From Egerieenecus merdigallinarum (GTDB lineage: Bacteria > Bacillota > Clostridia > Christensenellales > Aristaeellaceae): a stretch of DNA of 64,000 nucleotides. A program made the position numbers and the translations under genes. The first letter of the stretch is position 1; each line of letters starts with the position of its first letter. The notes below the pieces were generated by a model. It was not told where the DNA came from. It saw nothing but the letters and a program-made list of their open reading frames with translations, and ran no database searches. Shown one piece after another: positions 8,505 to 16,377 of the stretch. The stretch lies in NCBI GenBank assembly GCA_018711985.1, contig DVHS01000122.1, positions 1-64,000 on the forward strand, in the 5' to 3' direction.

Positions 8505-9431
8505 TTAGGTGTCGGTGCCATGCTCCATGGCTTCATAGGCGCGGAGCATGCGGCGACAGGCGTCGATGATTTCCTGCCGCGTGGCGGCGGGCTCCAGCAG
8601 CGTAACCTGGTCCCGGAAGGTCATCAGCCAGGCGAGCAGATTGTCCCGATGGGTGTATTCCCACTGGAACAGCAGCCGACCGTCCGGTTGCTCCTCATAG
8701 CAGCCCTCGCCGAATTCCTCCACCAGCCGCCACTTGCAGGATGGGTCGAACAGCGCCTTGACCTGAATGCCCCCGGGAAAGACGCGCTGGTCGGAAAGGT
8801 CCGGCAGGGGCGCGGCGCGCCGGACAAAGGGCTCCCCCAGGGCAAGCTCCGTCATGCGGTTGAGCTTGAAGAGGCGGTAGTCTTGGCGCAGGGTGCAGTA
8901 CCCCCACACATACCAGCTGGACCAATGGAAAACCAGATAGTAGGGCTCCATCCGTCTGCGGGAATTGCCGCCGGGGGCGTAGTAGCAGAAGGCGATTTCC
9001 CGGCTGGTGTCCATGGCCTGGCGGATGCGCTCGATTTTCGGCGCCAGGGAATCCCGGTACCAGGAAGAAAGGTCAATGAGCAGGTTCTGGCTGCCGGGCA
9101 TCAGCGTGGAGGCACCGGGGGACAGCTTTTCCATGAGCTGCGCGTACCGGTTGGTGCCGCTGACGCTGTCCAGGCTGCGAAGCCCGGCCAGGATGGCCTG
9201 CATGTCCCCGGAAGTGAGCAAAGTGCTGTCAATCCGGTACCCTTCCATGATGGATATGCCGCCGCCCTGCCCCTGGATGGTCACCAGGGGAATACCCGCC
9301 CGGCACAGGGCTTCCACGTCCCGCTGGATGGTGCGCCGGGATACCTCGAAGGTTCGGGCCAGCTGGGGCGCGGTAACCCGCTCCTGCTGCAACAGCAGCG
9401 CCAGGATGCCAATGAGGCGGTCAATCTTCAT
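8505..9431 (-). CDS. WYL-domain transcriptional regulator (YafY/DeoR type)
   Basis: 308 residues. N-terminal winged HTH (RLIGILALLLQQERVTAPQL, then VSRRTIQRDVEALCRAGIPL) followed by a hinge and a WYL domain (REIAFCYYAPGGNSRRRMEP, then YYLVFHWSSWYVWGYC) and the C-terminal WCX extension. ATG 9431 follows AAAGGAAGG; longer frames upstream have no SD. It is immediately upstream of the YjbR-DUF3795 and GyrI-like genes on the same strand (12-base gap), so it probably regulates that operon, including itself. WYL domains are thought to sense ligands or single-stranded nucleic acid; the ligand here is unknown. Confidence 0.9.
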   Translation of the reverse strand: MKIDRLIGILALLLQQERVTAPQLARTFEVSRRTIQRDVEALCRAGIPLVTIQGQGGGISIMEGYRIDSTLLTSGDMQAILAGLRSLDSVSGTNRYAQLMEKLSPGASTLMPGSQNLLIDLSSWYRDSLAPKIERIRQAMDTSREIAFCYYAPGGNSRRRMEPYYLVFHWSSWYVWGYCTLRQDYRLFKLNRMTELALGEPFVRRAAPLPDLSDQRVFPGGIQVKALFDPSCKWRLVEEFGEGCYEEQPDGRLLFQWEYTHRDNLLAWLMTFRDQVTLLEPAATRQEIIDACRRMLRAYEAMEHGTDT

Positions 9432-9516
9432 GGAAGCCCTTCCTTTCGTTTTCAGCATAGCACGAACGCGGGACAACAGGGTGTCATGTTTGCCACCCCA
9501 TGTGCATGTTTTGTGG

Positions 9517-9550
9517 AAAAAAGCCCCGGAACCTGGTACGGCTCCGGGGC
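9517..9550 (-). terminator. Rho-independent terminator of the DUF2264-GH88 operon
   Basis: Read on the minus strand: GCCCCGGA stem, 12-base loop, TCCGGGGC, then T6. It begins only a few bases after the GH88 stop codon at 9556. Confidence 0.85.
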
Positions 9551-9555
9551 GGCGT

Positions 9556-10659
9556 TTACAGCCAGAGCATGGGGTCCTGCCCGGTGAGCTTGGCCAGAGC
9601 TTCCACCAGGAAATAGTCCCCGTAGGTGATGTTGGTGTGCCGGCCCGCGCCATCGTCGTGGTAGCTGGCGGTGCAGTGGGTGAGCAGGCCCAGACGGTCG
9701 GCGGACCAGTCGCAGCAGTGGGTCAGCAGCCCATCCACCAGCCGCAGCGCGGCCTCGTGATAGGTTTGATTGCCGGTGAGCTTGGCCAGTTCCAGCAGGC
9801 CGCAGGCAGCCACGGCGCCGGCGATGTTGTCCAGGCGCTCCTCCTCCGGCGGCTGGCAGAAGTCGCAGTCCGTCAGTCCATCGGGACGGATGTGCGCCAT
9901 GAAGTATCCGGCAATCTTCTCCGCGGCGGCAAGGTAACGGGACTCATGGATATTCAAATGCGCCAGGGTAAAGCCGTACAGCCCCCAGGCCTGCCCACGG
10001 CTCCAGCTGGAACCCAGGCAATACCCCTGACCGGCGTGTTCCTTCACCCGTGCGCCGGTTTCCGGGTCAAACTCGATGATGTGGCTCACCGAACCGTTTT
10101 CCCGGATGAACTCCCGGGCGCAGGTGTCCGCATGGATGGTGGCCACCTTGGCAAAGCGGGGGTCCTTGGTCTGCCGGGAGGCCCAGAAGAGCAGGGACAG
10201 GTTCATCATGCAGTCGATGATGGCATAGCCCCGCTGCTCAAAGCCGTTCCATGCGCGGATGTAGCCCACGGGGCTGAAGCGTCCCATGAGCAGGCTGGCG
10301 GCATGCAGGGTATCCGTATGGGCTTGGGCGTCGCCGGTGAGCTTCCAGTCCGCGCCGCAGGAAAGCAGGTACATGAACCCTACGTCGTGGTTCAGGTGGG
10401 TGAAGCGGCGGAATTCCGCGGTGAGCAGCTCTTCCGTGCGCCGGGCTTCACGGAGAAAAGCCTCGTCGCCGGTGATAGCGTAGAACTGCCACATGAGCCC
10501 GGGCCAGAAACCGCCGGTCCACCAGCTGTTGCCATCGTAGGGGGAGGGAATCCAGCGGCCGTTTTCGCTCTTGTAGGGGATGAGCCCCTCTGCGGCGGCC
10601 AGAGCTGCGGAAGCGCGGAACTTTTCCGCGGCGCGTTGCAGGGTTGCCTTATAATCCAT
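9556..10659 (-). CDS. Glycoside hydrolase family 88, unsaturated glucuronyl/galacturonyl hydrolase
   Basis: 367 residues, (alpha/alpha)6 barrel. Visible family features: SWWTGGFWPGLMWQFYA, LNHDVGFMYLLSCG (Asp of the HD-GF motif, one of the two catalytic Asp residues), YAIIDCMMNLSLLFWAS (second Asp) and GSSWSRGQAWGLYGFT. GH88 enzymes hydrate the 4,5-unsaturated uronic acid left at the non-reducing end by polysaccharide lyases, releasing it as a keto sugar acid. No signal peptide: cytoplasmic. Start set at ATG 10659; a TTG at 10665 is closer to the AGGAGGTG site and is an alternative. It overlaps the DUF2264 gene by 11 bases, indicating translational coupling. Confidence 0.9.
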   Translation of the reverse strand: MDYKATLQRAAEKFRASAALAAAEGLIPYKSENGRWIPSPYDGNSWWTGGFWPGLMWQFYAITGDEAFLREARRTEELLTAEFRRFTHLNHDVGFMYLLSCGADWKLTGDAQAHTDTLHAASLLMGRFSPVGYIRAWNGFEQRGYAIIDCMMNLSLLFWASRQTKDPRFAKVATIHADTCAREFIRENGSVSHIIEFDPETGARVKEHAGQGYCLGSSWSRGQAWGLYGFTLAHLNIHESRYLAAAEKIAGYFMAHIRPDGLTDCDFCQPPEEERLDNIAGAVAACGLLELAKLTGNQTYHEAALRLVDGLLTHCCDWSADRLGLLTHCTASYHDDGAGRHTNITYGDYFLVEALAKLTGQDPMLWL

Positions 10660-12454
10660 GGGCAAGGGTAAGCACCTCCTGTGGAATTTGCTGGGGAAGG
10701 TTATCACCGGTATCGCAGTAAACGGCGCAGAGCAGCGTGCTTTCCCCGGGCGGCAGCTGCGCCAGCAGGGAAGGAAGCGCCGTGCGGGGATAGAGAAGAT
10801 TGGTATTGCATTCCACCTGAATGACCTGGCCCTCCTCGTAGCCGGTCAGGGCATAGATGGCACTGGTACCGCGCGCGCCGTGGGCAGCGGCATGGTCCGC
10901 ACTCGATAGCGGACAGGACCGCACACGCTCGCAGGGACGCGCCCCCGCCCAGTCCCTGGGCACGGCGAAGGCGCCCTCCGCGGCCTCCACAGGGTATTCG
11001 TTGCGGATGACATGCTTGCGTACATGCCACATGCCCCAGGGCGCAATCACCGTGCGGATGGTTACGCCTTCCATGGGCCGCCAGGTAAAATAAAGACGGT
11101 CGGCGGTCAGCTGGAAGCTGTCGCAGCCGCTGCGGGCATGCCACAGGTCGCGCCCCACGCGCTTTACCGCCAGCATGGAGTCATAGGCTCCCTTGGCCAG
11201 GGTGGAGGCCTCCTTGACCACGGAGAAGGCAAAGTGGGTGGAGTAGGCAAATTTCTCGTACTTTTCATCTTCATGCATGTGCTCGTAGGCGTGGTTGCCC
11301 GCGGTGTAGGCCACCACCTGCCGGTTTTCCGGGTCACGGGTGAGCAGCAGGCGCACATGCTCGTCCAGGAAGCGCAGGGGCGGCATGTAGGGCTTTTCCT
11401 CTGCCTGCCAGAAGGGATGCTCCTGCGGCAGCGCCAGGGCAAAAAACGCCTTCAGGCCCCAGTAGGGAGAGCCGGGAGCGTTATATCCTTCGGAGATGCA
11501 CAGGTTGGGATAGCCGTAGCCCACCGTCAGCACGCCGTCCCGGTCAAAGATGGGCAGATGCAGCCAGGCGCGCAGGTTCCGCAGCAGCAACCCCTTGATC
11601 TCACCCCAGCCAAGGCCCTCCGCCGTGACGCCGGCAAAGGCCATAGCCGCCCAGAAGGAGCACTGGGCGAAGCGGTAGGTCAGGCTCCGGCCATAGGGCA
11701 GGGCGCGTCCTTCACCATCAAACCAGCAGGCAAAGCGGGGCGCGATGAGCCGGGCGCGCTCCACAAACCGGGCGCAGCGCTCCGGGTCTTCCCGTCCCAT
11801 GACCGCCGCGTAAATCAGGCTGTAAAAATGGAAGCCCCACAGGGTATAATAGTCCCGCTGGGTGGCCTTGTCGAAGTACCAGCCATCGCCCACATAGTGG
11901 CTTTCCATCAGGTCCAGATCCTCCCGCATGCGGGCCTCATCCATGGGCTGGCCAGCCTGACGCAGCCCCAGGTTGACCAGGATGCGGAAAAAGCGCCAGT
12001 TGTTCCGGGGCATATCATAGGCATTGATCTGTCCCAGCCACCGGCAAAGGCGCTCCTGCTGGGAAGCGGTAAGCTCTCCAAGAAAGCGCTCCGGTACCAG
12101 GCAAAGCCCCACGCCCAGCACTGCCATTTCCACCATGCGCTGGTCAAAGTCCCCGATGTCTCCCCAGTATTCCGGGTCCTGGGGGTCCGTGCCGTGGATC
12201 AGGCCTTCCCGCCACAGGGGCCAGAATTCCTCCGCCTGGGGACAGTGGCCCACCAGCATGGGTACCAGCGCCCAGAGCACCCGGGAAAAGCCCTCCATGC
12301 CGGCGATGTCCTCGGAATAGTGCGCGGAGCCGTAGCCAGGGATCATGCGCGCCTTGCCGGGCGTCAGACAGGCCAGGGTGGGACGGATAATATCCGCCGC
12401 GGCCCGGGCAAGGTCCTCCCGGGTGCGCAAGGGATTGGAGGAAAGGACTTGCAT
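10649..12454 (-). CDS. DUF2264-domain protein
   Basis: 601 residues from ATG 12454 (SD GAGG). The N-terminal 350 residues are an all-alpha barrel typical of DUF2264 (IIRPTLACLTPGKARMIPGY near the start, ARLIAPRFACWFDGEGRALP, YGRSLTYRFAQCSFWAAMAF, LTVGYGYPNLCISEGYNAPG). The C-terminal half is beta-rich (PLRFLDEHVRLLLTRDPENR, GCDSFQLTADRLYFTWRPME). The layout resembles heparinase II/III-type lyases and is usually found in polysaccharide utilisation loci, yet no activity is firmly established. Operonic with the GH88 gene, which acts on products of polysaccharide lyases, so a role in cleaving or trimming a uronic-acid-containing glycan is a reasonable inference. No signal peptide seen. Confidence 0.85.
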   Translation of the reverse strand: MQVLSSNPLRTREDLARAAADIIRPTLACLTPGKARMIPGYGSAHYSEDIAGMEGFSRVLWALVPMLVGHCPQAEEFWPLWREGLIHGTDPQDPEYWGDIGDFDQRMVEMAVLGVGLCLVPERFLGELTASQQERLCRWLGQINAYDMPRNNWRFFRILVNLGLRQAGQPMDEARMREDLDLMESHYVGDGWYFDKATQRDYYTLWGFHFYSLIYAAVMGREDPERCARFVERARLIAPRFACWFDGEGRALPYGRSLTYRFAQCSFWAAMAFAGVTAEGLGWGEIKGLLLRNLRAWLHLPIFDRDGVLTVGYGYPNLCISEGYNAPGSPYWGLKAFFALALPQEHPFWQAEEKPYMPPLRFLDEHVRLLLTRDPENRQVVAYTAGNHAYEHMHEDEKYEKFAYSTHFAFSVVKEASTLAKGAYDSMLAVKRVGRDLWHARSGCDSFQLTADRLYFTWRPMEGVTIRTVIAPWGMWHVRKHVIRNEYPVEAAEGAFAVPRDWAGARPCERVRSCPLSSADHAAAHGARGTSAIYALTGYEEGQVIQVECNTNLLYPRTALPSLLAQLPPGESTLLCAVYCDTGDNLPQQIPQEVLTLAHGL

Positions 12455-12533
12455 GATGGTCAACCTCGTTTCAGTGGGAAATGCATGGCACATATGCGCC
12501 AAAAATAGCATGAATCAGACAACTTTTTACCTT

Positions 12534-12562
12534 ATTATATCGGCCTGGTGGCGGGGTGTCAA
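12534..12562 (-). promoter_or_regulatory. Sigma-A type promoter for the DUF2264-GH88 operon
   Basis: On the minus strand TTGACA (12562-12557), 17-base spacer, TATAAT (12539-12534): consensus at every position, about 80 bases before the DUF2264 start. Confidence 0.85.
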
Positions 12563-12634
12563 TTCCTAAAGGGCAGGCGGAAAATGGTGGAAAAACTGTT
12601 CATAAAAATTTCATGAAAAAACCCGTCGAAACCC

Positions 12635-12663
12635 TTGACTTTTTTTCAGGACGGTGCTATCTT
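12635..12663 (+). promoter_or_regulatory. Promoter of the hrcA-grpE-dnaK-dnaJ cluster
   Basis: TTGACT (12635-12640), 17-base spacer, TATCTT (12658-12663), directly upstream of the CIRCE operator. Confidence 0.8.
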
Positions 12664-12674
12664 TAGTCTCGAAG

Positions 12675-12701
12675 TTAGCACTCACGTCCATCGAGTGCTA
12701 A
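12675..12701 (+). promoter_or_regulatory. CIRCE operator (HrcA binding site)
   Basis: TTAGCACTC, nine-base spacer ACGTCCATC, GAGTGCTAA: exact CIRCE consensus. It lies just after the -10 box, where bound HrcA would block initiation, and 27 bases before the hrcA start. Confidence 0.97.
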
Positions 12702-12727
12702 CAACCCCCGGAAGGAGGGAATAAGCT

Positions 12728-13759
12728 ATGGAGATGGACGAAAGAAAGCTTCGCATTTTGCAAGCGATTATCGACGACTATATCCTGACGGCGGTTCCGG
12801 TGGGTTCGCGGACGATCTCCAAGAAATACGACATGGGACTGAGCTCCGCCACCATCCGCAATGAGATGAGCGATTTGGAGGAGCTGGGTTACCTGGATCA
12901 GCCCCACGTATCTGCCGGACGGGTACCTTCGGCGAAGGCCTACCGGCTTTATGTGGATGAGCTGCTCAAGCGAGGCCGGATTCCTTCGGCCAATATCGAT
13001 GCGGTTCGGGAGCATTTCCAGGGCCGGGTGCAGCAAATGGGCGACGTGATTGATCACGCGGCCCAGGTGCTCTCCAGCCTGACGCATTACACCGCGGTGG
13101 TACTTCCCCCCAAGGGGCGGGAACCCCGCATCCGCACACTGCAACTGGTGCCGGTGAGCGCGGTGAGTGCGCTGGTGGTGATCGTGACGGACAGCGGTAT
13201 TGTGCGGGACACGGTGATCCGTATCTCGGACCAGCTGGACAGCGATGCCCTGTATGCCATTTCCCGCATGTTGACCAAGGAGCTGGCAGGATTGACGCTG
13301 GGGGAGGCCGGGGCGCGGATTCCCGAGATCAGCCGCCGGATGCAACGCAATGAAGCGGTGCTGTCCGGGGTGCACCAGTTGTTGAACGATGCGGGCGAAA
13401 AGCCCGTGGGTCACGTGGCCGTGGGCGGCAGCAGCAATATGCTCAGTTACCCCGAGTACAGTGACGTAGAGAAGGCCCGCAACTTCCTCAGCCTCATGGA
13501 AACGCGTGATAAGCTGGCCAAGATCATTGCCAATCAGGGCGAGATGGCCTTTACCGTGCGCATCGGTCCCGAAACCGGCGTGCCGGAGATGGCGGATTGC
13601 TCCATTGTGACCGCCACCTACCAATCCGGCGGTGGACGGAAAGGCACCATTGGCATCATCGGTCCCACGCGCATGCAGTACAGCAAGGTGCTCTCCATTC
13701 TAGGCACCATGGGCCAGCAGCTGAGCCGCTTGCTGCAGGAGTCGGAGGACAATGTTTAG
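12728..13759 (+). CDS. hrcA: Heat-inducible transcription repressor HrcA
   Basis: 343 residues. The N-terminal winged HTH is typical (ILQAIIDDYILTAVPVGSRT, MGLSSATIRNEMSDLEELGY, QPHVSAGRVPSAKAYRLYVD), followed by the GAF-like domain with its insert and the conserved C-terminal segment (GPTRMQYSKVLSILGTM). HrcA binds CIRCE and represses chaperone genes; GroEL stabilises it in known systems. Start ATG 12728 follows GGAAGGAGGG. First gene of the four-gene heat-shock cluster and autoregulated through the CIRCE element immediately upstream. Confidence 0.98.
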   Translation: MEMDERKLRILQAIIDDYILTAVPVGSRTISKKYDMGLSSATIRNEMSDLEELGYLDQPHVSAGRVPSAKAYRLYVDELLKRGRIPSANIDAVREHFQGRVQQMGDVIDHAAQVLSSLTHYTAVVLPPKGREPRIRTLQLVPVSAVSALVVIVTDSGIVRDTVIRISDQLDSDALYAISRMLTKELAGLTLGEAGARIPEISRRMQRNEAVLSGVHQLLNDAGEKPVGHVAVGGSSNMLSYPEYSDVEKARNFLSLMETRDKLAKIIANQGEMAFTVRIGPETGVPEMADCSIVTATYQSGGGRKGTIGIIGPTRMQYSKVLSILGTMGQQLSRLLQESEDNV

Positions 13760-13784
13760 ACAGCGAACAAAGAAAGGCAGCGAC

Positions 13785-14375
13785 ATGAGCCGAATGGATA
13801 AAAAGGAGAAGAAACAAATGGAGATGGAGCAACAGGCGCGGGAGGAAGCGCTGGAAGAGGAACTTGAAGCAGAGCTCCCCGTTCAGGAAGCGCAGCCCCA
13901 GGAAGCGCAACCTGCCGCCCCCACCCAGGAGGAACTGGACGCCGCCAAGGCCCAGGCAGAGGAATACCTCACCCTGGCCCAGCGCGTGCAGGCTGACTTT
14001 GATAACTTCCGCCGGCGGAATGAATCCGTTCGTGCGGACGCCTATAACGAAGGTATCCGTTCCCTGGCGGCCGTGCTGCTGCCCGTGATGGATAACCTGG
14101 AAAGGGCCGTGGACGCGGCCAAGGATTCTCCCGATGCGCAGCTTCGGGAAGGCGTCGGGCTGGTGCTTCGCCAGCTCAGCGAAGTGTTCCAGAAGCAGGG
14201 CATCACCCCCATCGACCGGCTGGGCGAGAAATTCGACCCCAACCTGGAAAATGCCCTGATGCAGGGCACGGCCGAGGATGGGGAGCCTGGCACTGTGTGT
14301 CAGGTGTTCCAAAAAGGGTATCAACTGGGCAAGTACGTGCTGCGGCACGCTATGGTCAAGGTTGTACCCGACTAA
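13785..14375 (+). CDS. grpE: Nucleotide exchange factor GrpE
   Basis: 196 residues from ATG 13785 (SD AAAGG). An upstream in-frame ATG at 13752, overlapping the hrcA stop, is possible but poorly spaced. The N-terminal 70 residues are charged and Gln/Glu-rich (long paired helices), then the conserved GrpE core: AQRVQADFDNFRRRNESVR, VLLPVMDNLERAVDAA, LSEVFQKQGITPID, and the C-terminal beta domain ending GTVCQVFQKGYQLGKYVLRH. Exchanges ADP for ATP on DnaK. Ordinary for the family. Confidence 0.96.
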   Translation: MSRMDKKEKKQMEMEQQAREEALEEELEAELPVQEAQPQEAQPAAPTQEELDAAKAQAEEYLTLAQRVQADFDNFRRRNESVRADAYNEGIRSLAAVLLPVMDNLERAVDAAKDSPDAQLREGVGLVLRQLSEVFQKQGITPIDRLGEKFDPNLENALMQGTAEDGEPGTVCQVFQKGYQLGKYVLRHAMVKVVPD

Positions 14376-14387
14376 AATAGACGGATC

Positions 14388-14405
14388 AGGAGCAAGGCTC
14401 CTTTT
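14388..14405 (+). terminator. Small hairpin with short T-run between grpE and dnaK
   Basis: AGGAGC, three-base loop, GCTCCT, then TTT. Short stem; may attenuate or mark RNA processing rather than terminate, since dnaK is expected to be co-transcribed. Confidence 0.35.
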
Positions 14406-14466
14406 CCCATAAAGATTGACTACATCCAATACAAGCTGAATGGTGTTTATAAGGAGGACATGGATT

Positions 14467-16290
14467 ATGAGCAAGATCATCGGTATTGACTTGGGCACTA
14501 CCAATAGTTGTGTGGCTGTAATGGAAGGCGGCAAGCCTGTTGTAATTCCCAACGCGGAAGGTAGCCGTACCACGCCTTCTGTGGTGGCTTTCACCAAGGA
14601 TGGCGAGCGTCTGGTGGGCCAGGTGGCAAAGCGCCAGGCCGTAACCAACCCGGAGCGCACCGTTATTTCCATTAAGCGCCAGATGGGTACGTCCCACAAG
14701 ATTAACATTGACGGCAAGGAGTATACCCCCCAGGACATCAGCGCTATGATTCTGACCCGCATGAAGGAATCTGCCGAGGCGTATCTGGGCGAAACCGTTA
14801 CCCAGGCGGTTATCACCGTGCCTGCTTACTTCAACGACAGCCAGCGTCAGGCCACCAAGGATGCCGGCCGTATCGCGGGCCTGGAAGTCATGCGTATCAT
14901 CAATGAGCCCACTGCCGCGTCTCTGGCCTATGGCCTGGACAAGGAAGGCAACCAGAAGATCCTGGTGTACGACCTGGGCGGCGGCACCTTCGATGTGTCT
15001 ATCCTGGATATTGGCGATGGCGTGTTTGAGGTTCGCGCTACCAACGGTAATACCCACCTGGGCGGCGATGACTTTGATGAGCGTATCATTGACTACATTG
15101 CCGAGAGCTTCAAGAAGGAGAACGGCATCGACCTGAAGCAGGATCGTATCGCTTACCAGCGCTTGAAGGAAGCGGCGGAGAAGGCCAAGATTGAGCTGTC
15201 CGGCACCATGACCGCCAACATCAACCTGCCCTTCATTACCGCGGATGCCACCGGCCCCAAGCACCTGGATATGACCCTGACCCGTGCAAAGTTTGAGGAG
15301 CTGACCCGTGACCTGGTGGATGCCACCATCGAGCCCATGCGCAAGGCCCTCAGCGATGCCAACCTGACCTATGACCAGATCGATAAGATCATCCTGGTGG
15401 GCGGTTCCACCCGTATCCCCGCGGTGCAGGAGGCCGTGAAGAAGGTTACCGGCAAGGAGCCCTTCAAGGGCATTAACCCCGATGAGTGCGTGGCCATTGG
15501 CGCGGCCATTCAGGGCGGCGTGCTTGGCGGCGAGGTCAAGGACGTGCTGCTGCTGGACGTGACGCCCCTGTCTCTGGGCCTGGAGACCGAGGGTCACATC
15601 TTCACCCGCCTGATTGACCGGAACACCACCATCCCCACCAGCAAGAGCCAGGTGTTCTCCACCGCCGCAGACGGCCAGACCACCGTGGAGATCAACGTGC
15701 TCCAGGGCGAGCGCCAGATGGCCTACGACAACAAGTCCCTGGGCCGCTTCCAGCTCACCGGTATCGCGCCCGCGCCCCGTGGCGTGCCGCAGATCGAGGT
15801 TACCTTCTCCATTGACCGTAACGGCATTGTGAACGTATCTGCCAAGGATAAGGCCACCGGCAACGAGCAGAAGATCACCATCACCGCCTCCACCAACCTG
15901 ACGGAGGAAGAGATCAACCAGCGCGTGAAGGAAGCTGAGCAGTACGCTGAGCAGGACAAGAAGCGCAAGGAAGAGGTGGAGACCCTCAACCATGCCGACA
16001 GCCTGATCTACGAAATGGAAAAGCAGCTGCGTGAGAATGGCGATAAGCTCTCCGCAGAGGACAAGAACACCGTCCAGAGCGAGATTGATGCCTTCAAGAA
16101 GGTTCGCGAGGGCGGCAAGGCGGATGAAATCAAGAACGCCATGGAAGGCTTCACCCAGAAAGTGTATGCCATCTTTGGCAAGCTGTATCAGCAGCAGGGC
16201 GGCGAGGGCCAGGTTCCGCCTGAGAATGGCCCCACTGCCGGCAGCACCAACCCTGACGGCACTGTGAACACCGAAGGCGACGTGCGTTAA
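14467..16290 (+). CDS. dnaK: Molecular chaperone DnaK (Hsp70)
   Basis: 607 residues, full length. ATPase domain starts SKIIGIDLGTTNSCVAVMEG; phosphate loop VYDLGGGTFDVSILDIG and connect motif ILVGGSTRIPAVQEAV are intact, followed by the linker DVLLLDVTPLSLGLETEG, the substrate-binding beta domain and the helical lid, with a Gly/Pro-rich tail ending in GDVR. ATG 14467 follows AAGGAGG. The 24-residue insert characteristic of Gram-negative DnaK near residue 80 is absent (KRQMGTSHKINIDGKEYTP), as expected for Firmicutes. Third gene of the HrcA regulon cluster. Confidence 0.98.
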   Translation: MSKIIGIDLGTTNSCVAVMEGGKPVVIPNAEGSRTTPSVVAFTKDGERLVGQVAKRQAVTNPERTVISIKRQMGTSHKINIDGKEYTPQDISAMILTRMKESAEAYLGETVTQAVITVPAYFNDSQRQATKDAGRIAGLEVMRIINEPTAASLAYGLDKEGNQKILVYDLGGGTFDVSILDIGDGVFEVRATNGNTHLGGDDFDERIIDYIAESFKKENGIDLKQDRIAYQRLKEAAEKAKIELSGTMTANINLPFITADATGPKHLDMTLTRAKFEELTRDLVDATIEPMRKALSDANLTYDQIDKIILVGGSTRIPAVQEAVKKVTGKEPFKGINPDECVAIGAAIQGGVLGGEVKDVLLLDVTPLSLGLETEGHIFTRLIDRNTTIPTSKSQVFSTAADGQTTVEINVLQGERQMAYDNKSLGRFQLTGIAPAPRGVPQIEVTFSIDRNGIVNVSAKDKATGNEQKITITASTNLTEEEINQRVKEAEQYAEQDKKRKEEVETLNHADSLIYEMEKQLRENGDKLSAEDKNTVQSEIDAFKKVREGGKADEIKNAMEGFTQKVYAIFGKLYQQQGGEGQVPPENGPTAGSTNPDGTVNTEGDVR

Positions 16291-16307
16291 CAAGGGATGG
16301 TGAAGGA

Positions 16308-16338
16308 CAGGAGCATCTCCAGGGCGGAGATGCTCCTG
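16308..16338 (+). other. 13-bp perfect hairpin between dnaK and dnaJ, no T-run
   Basis: CAGGAGCATCTCC, loop AGGGC, GGAGATGCTCCTG. It sits 17 bases after the dnaK stop and 40 bases before dnaJ. Lacking a T-run, it is better explained as an mRNA stabiliser or processing site that sets DnaK above DnaJ than as a terminator. Confidence 0.6.
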
Positions 16339-16377
16339 CCTGTGTACTCCCCACAGAGGTTGTGAGGTGGATAAACA

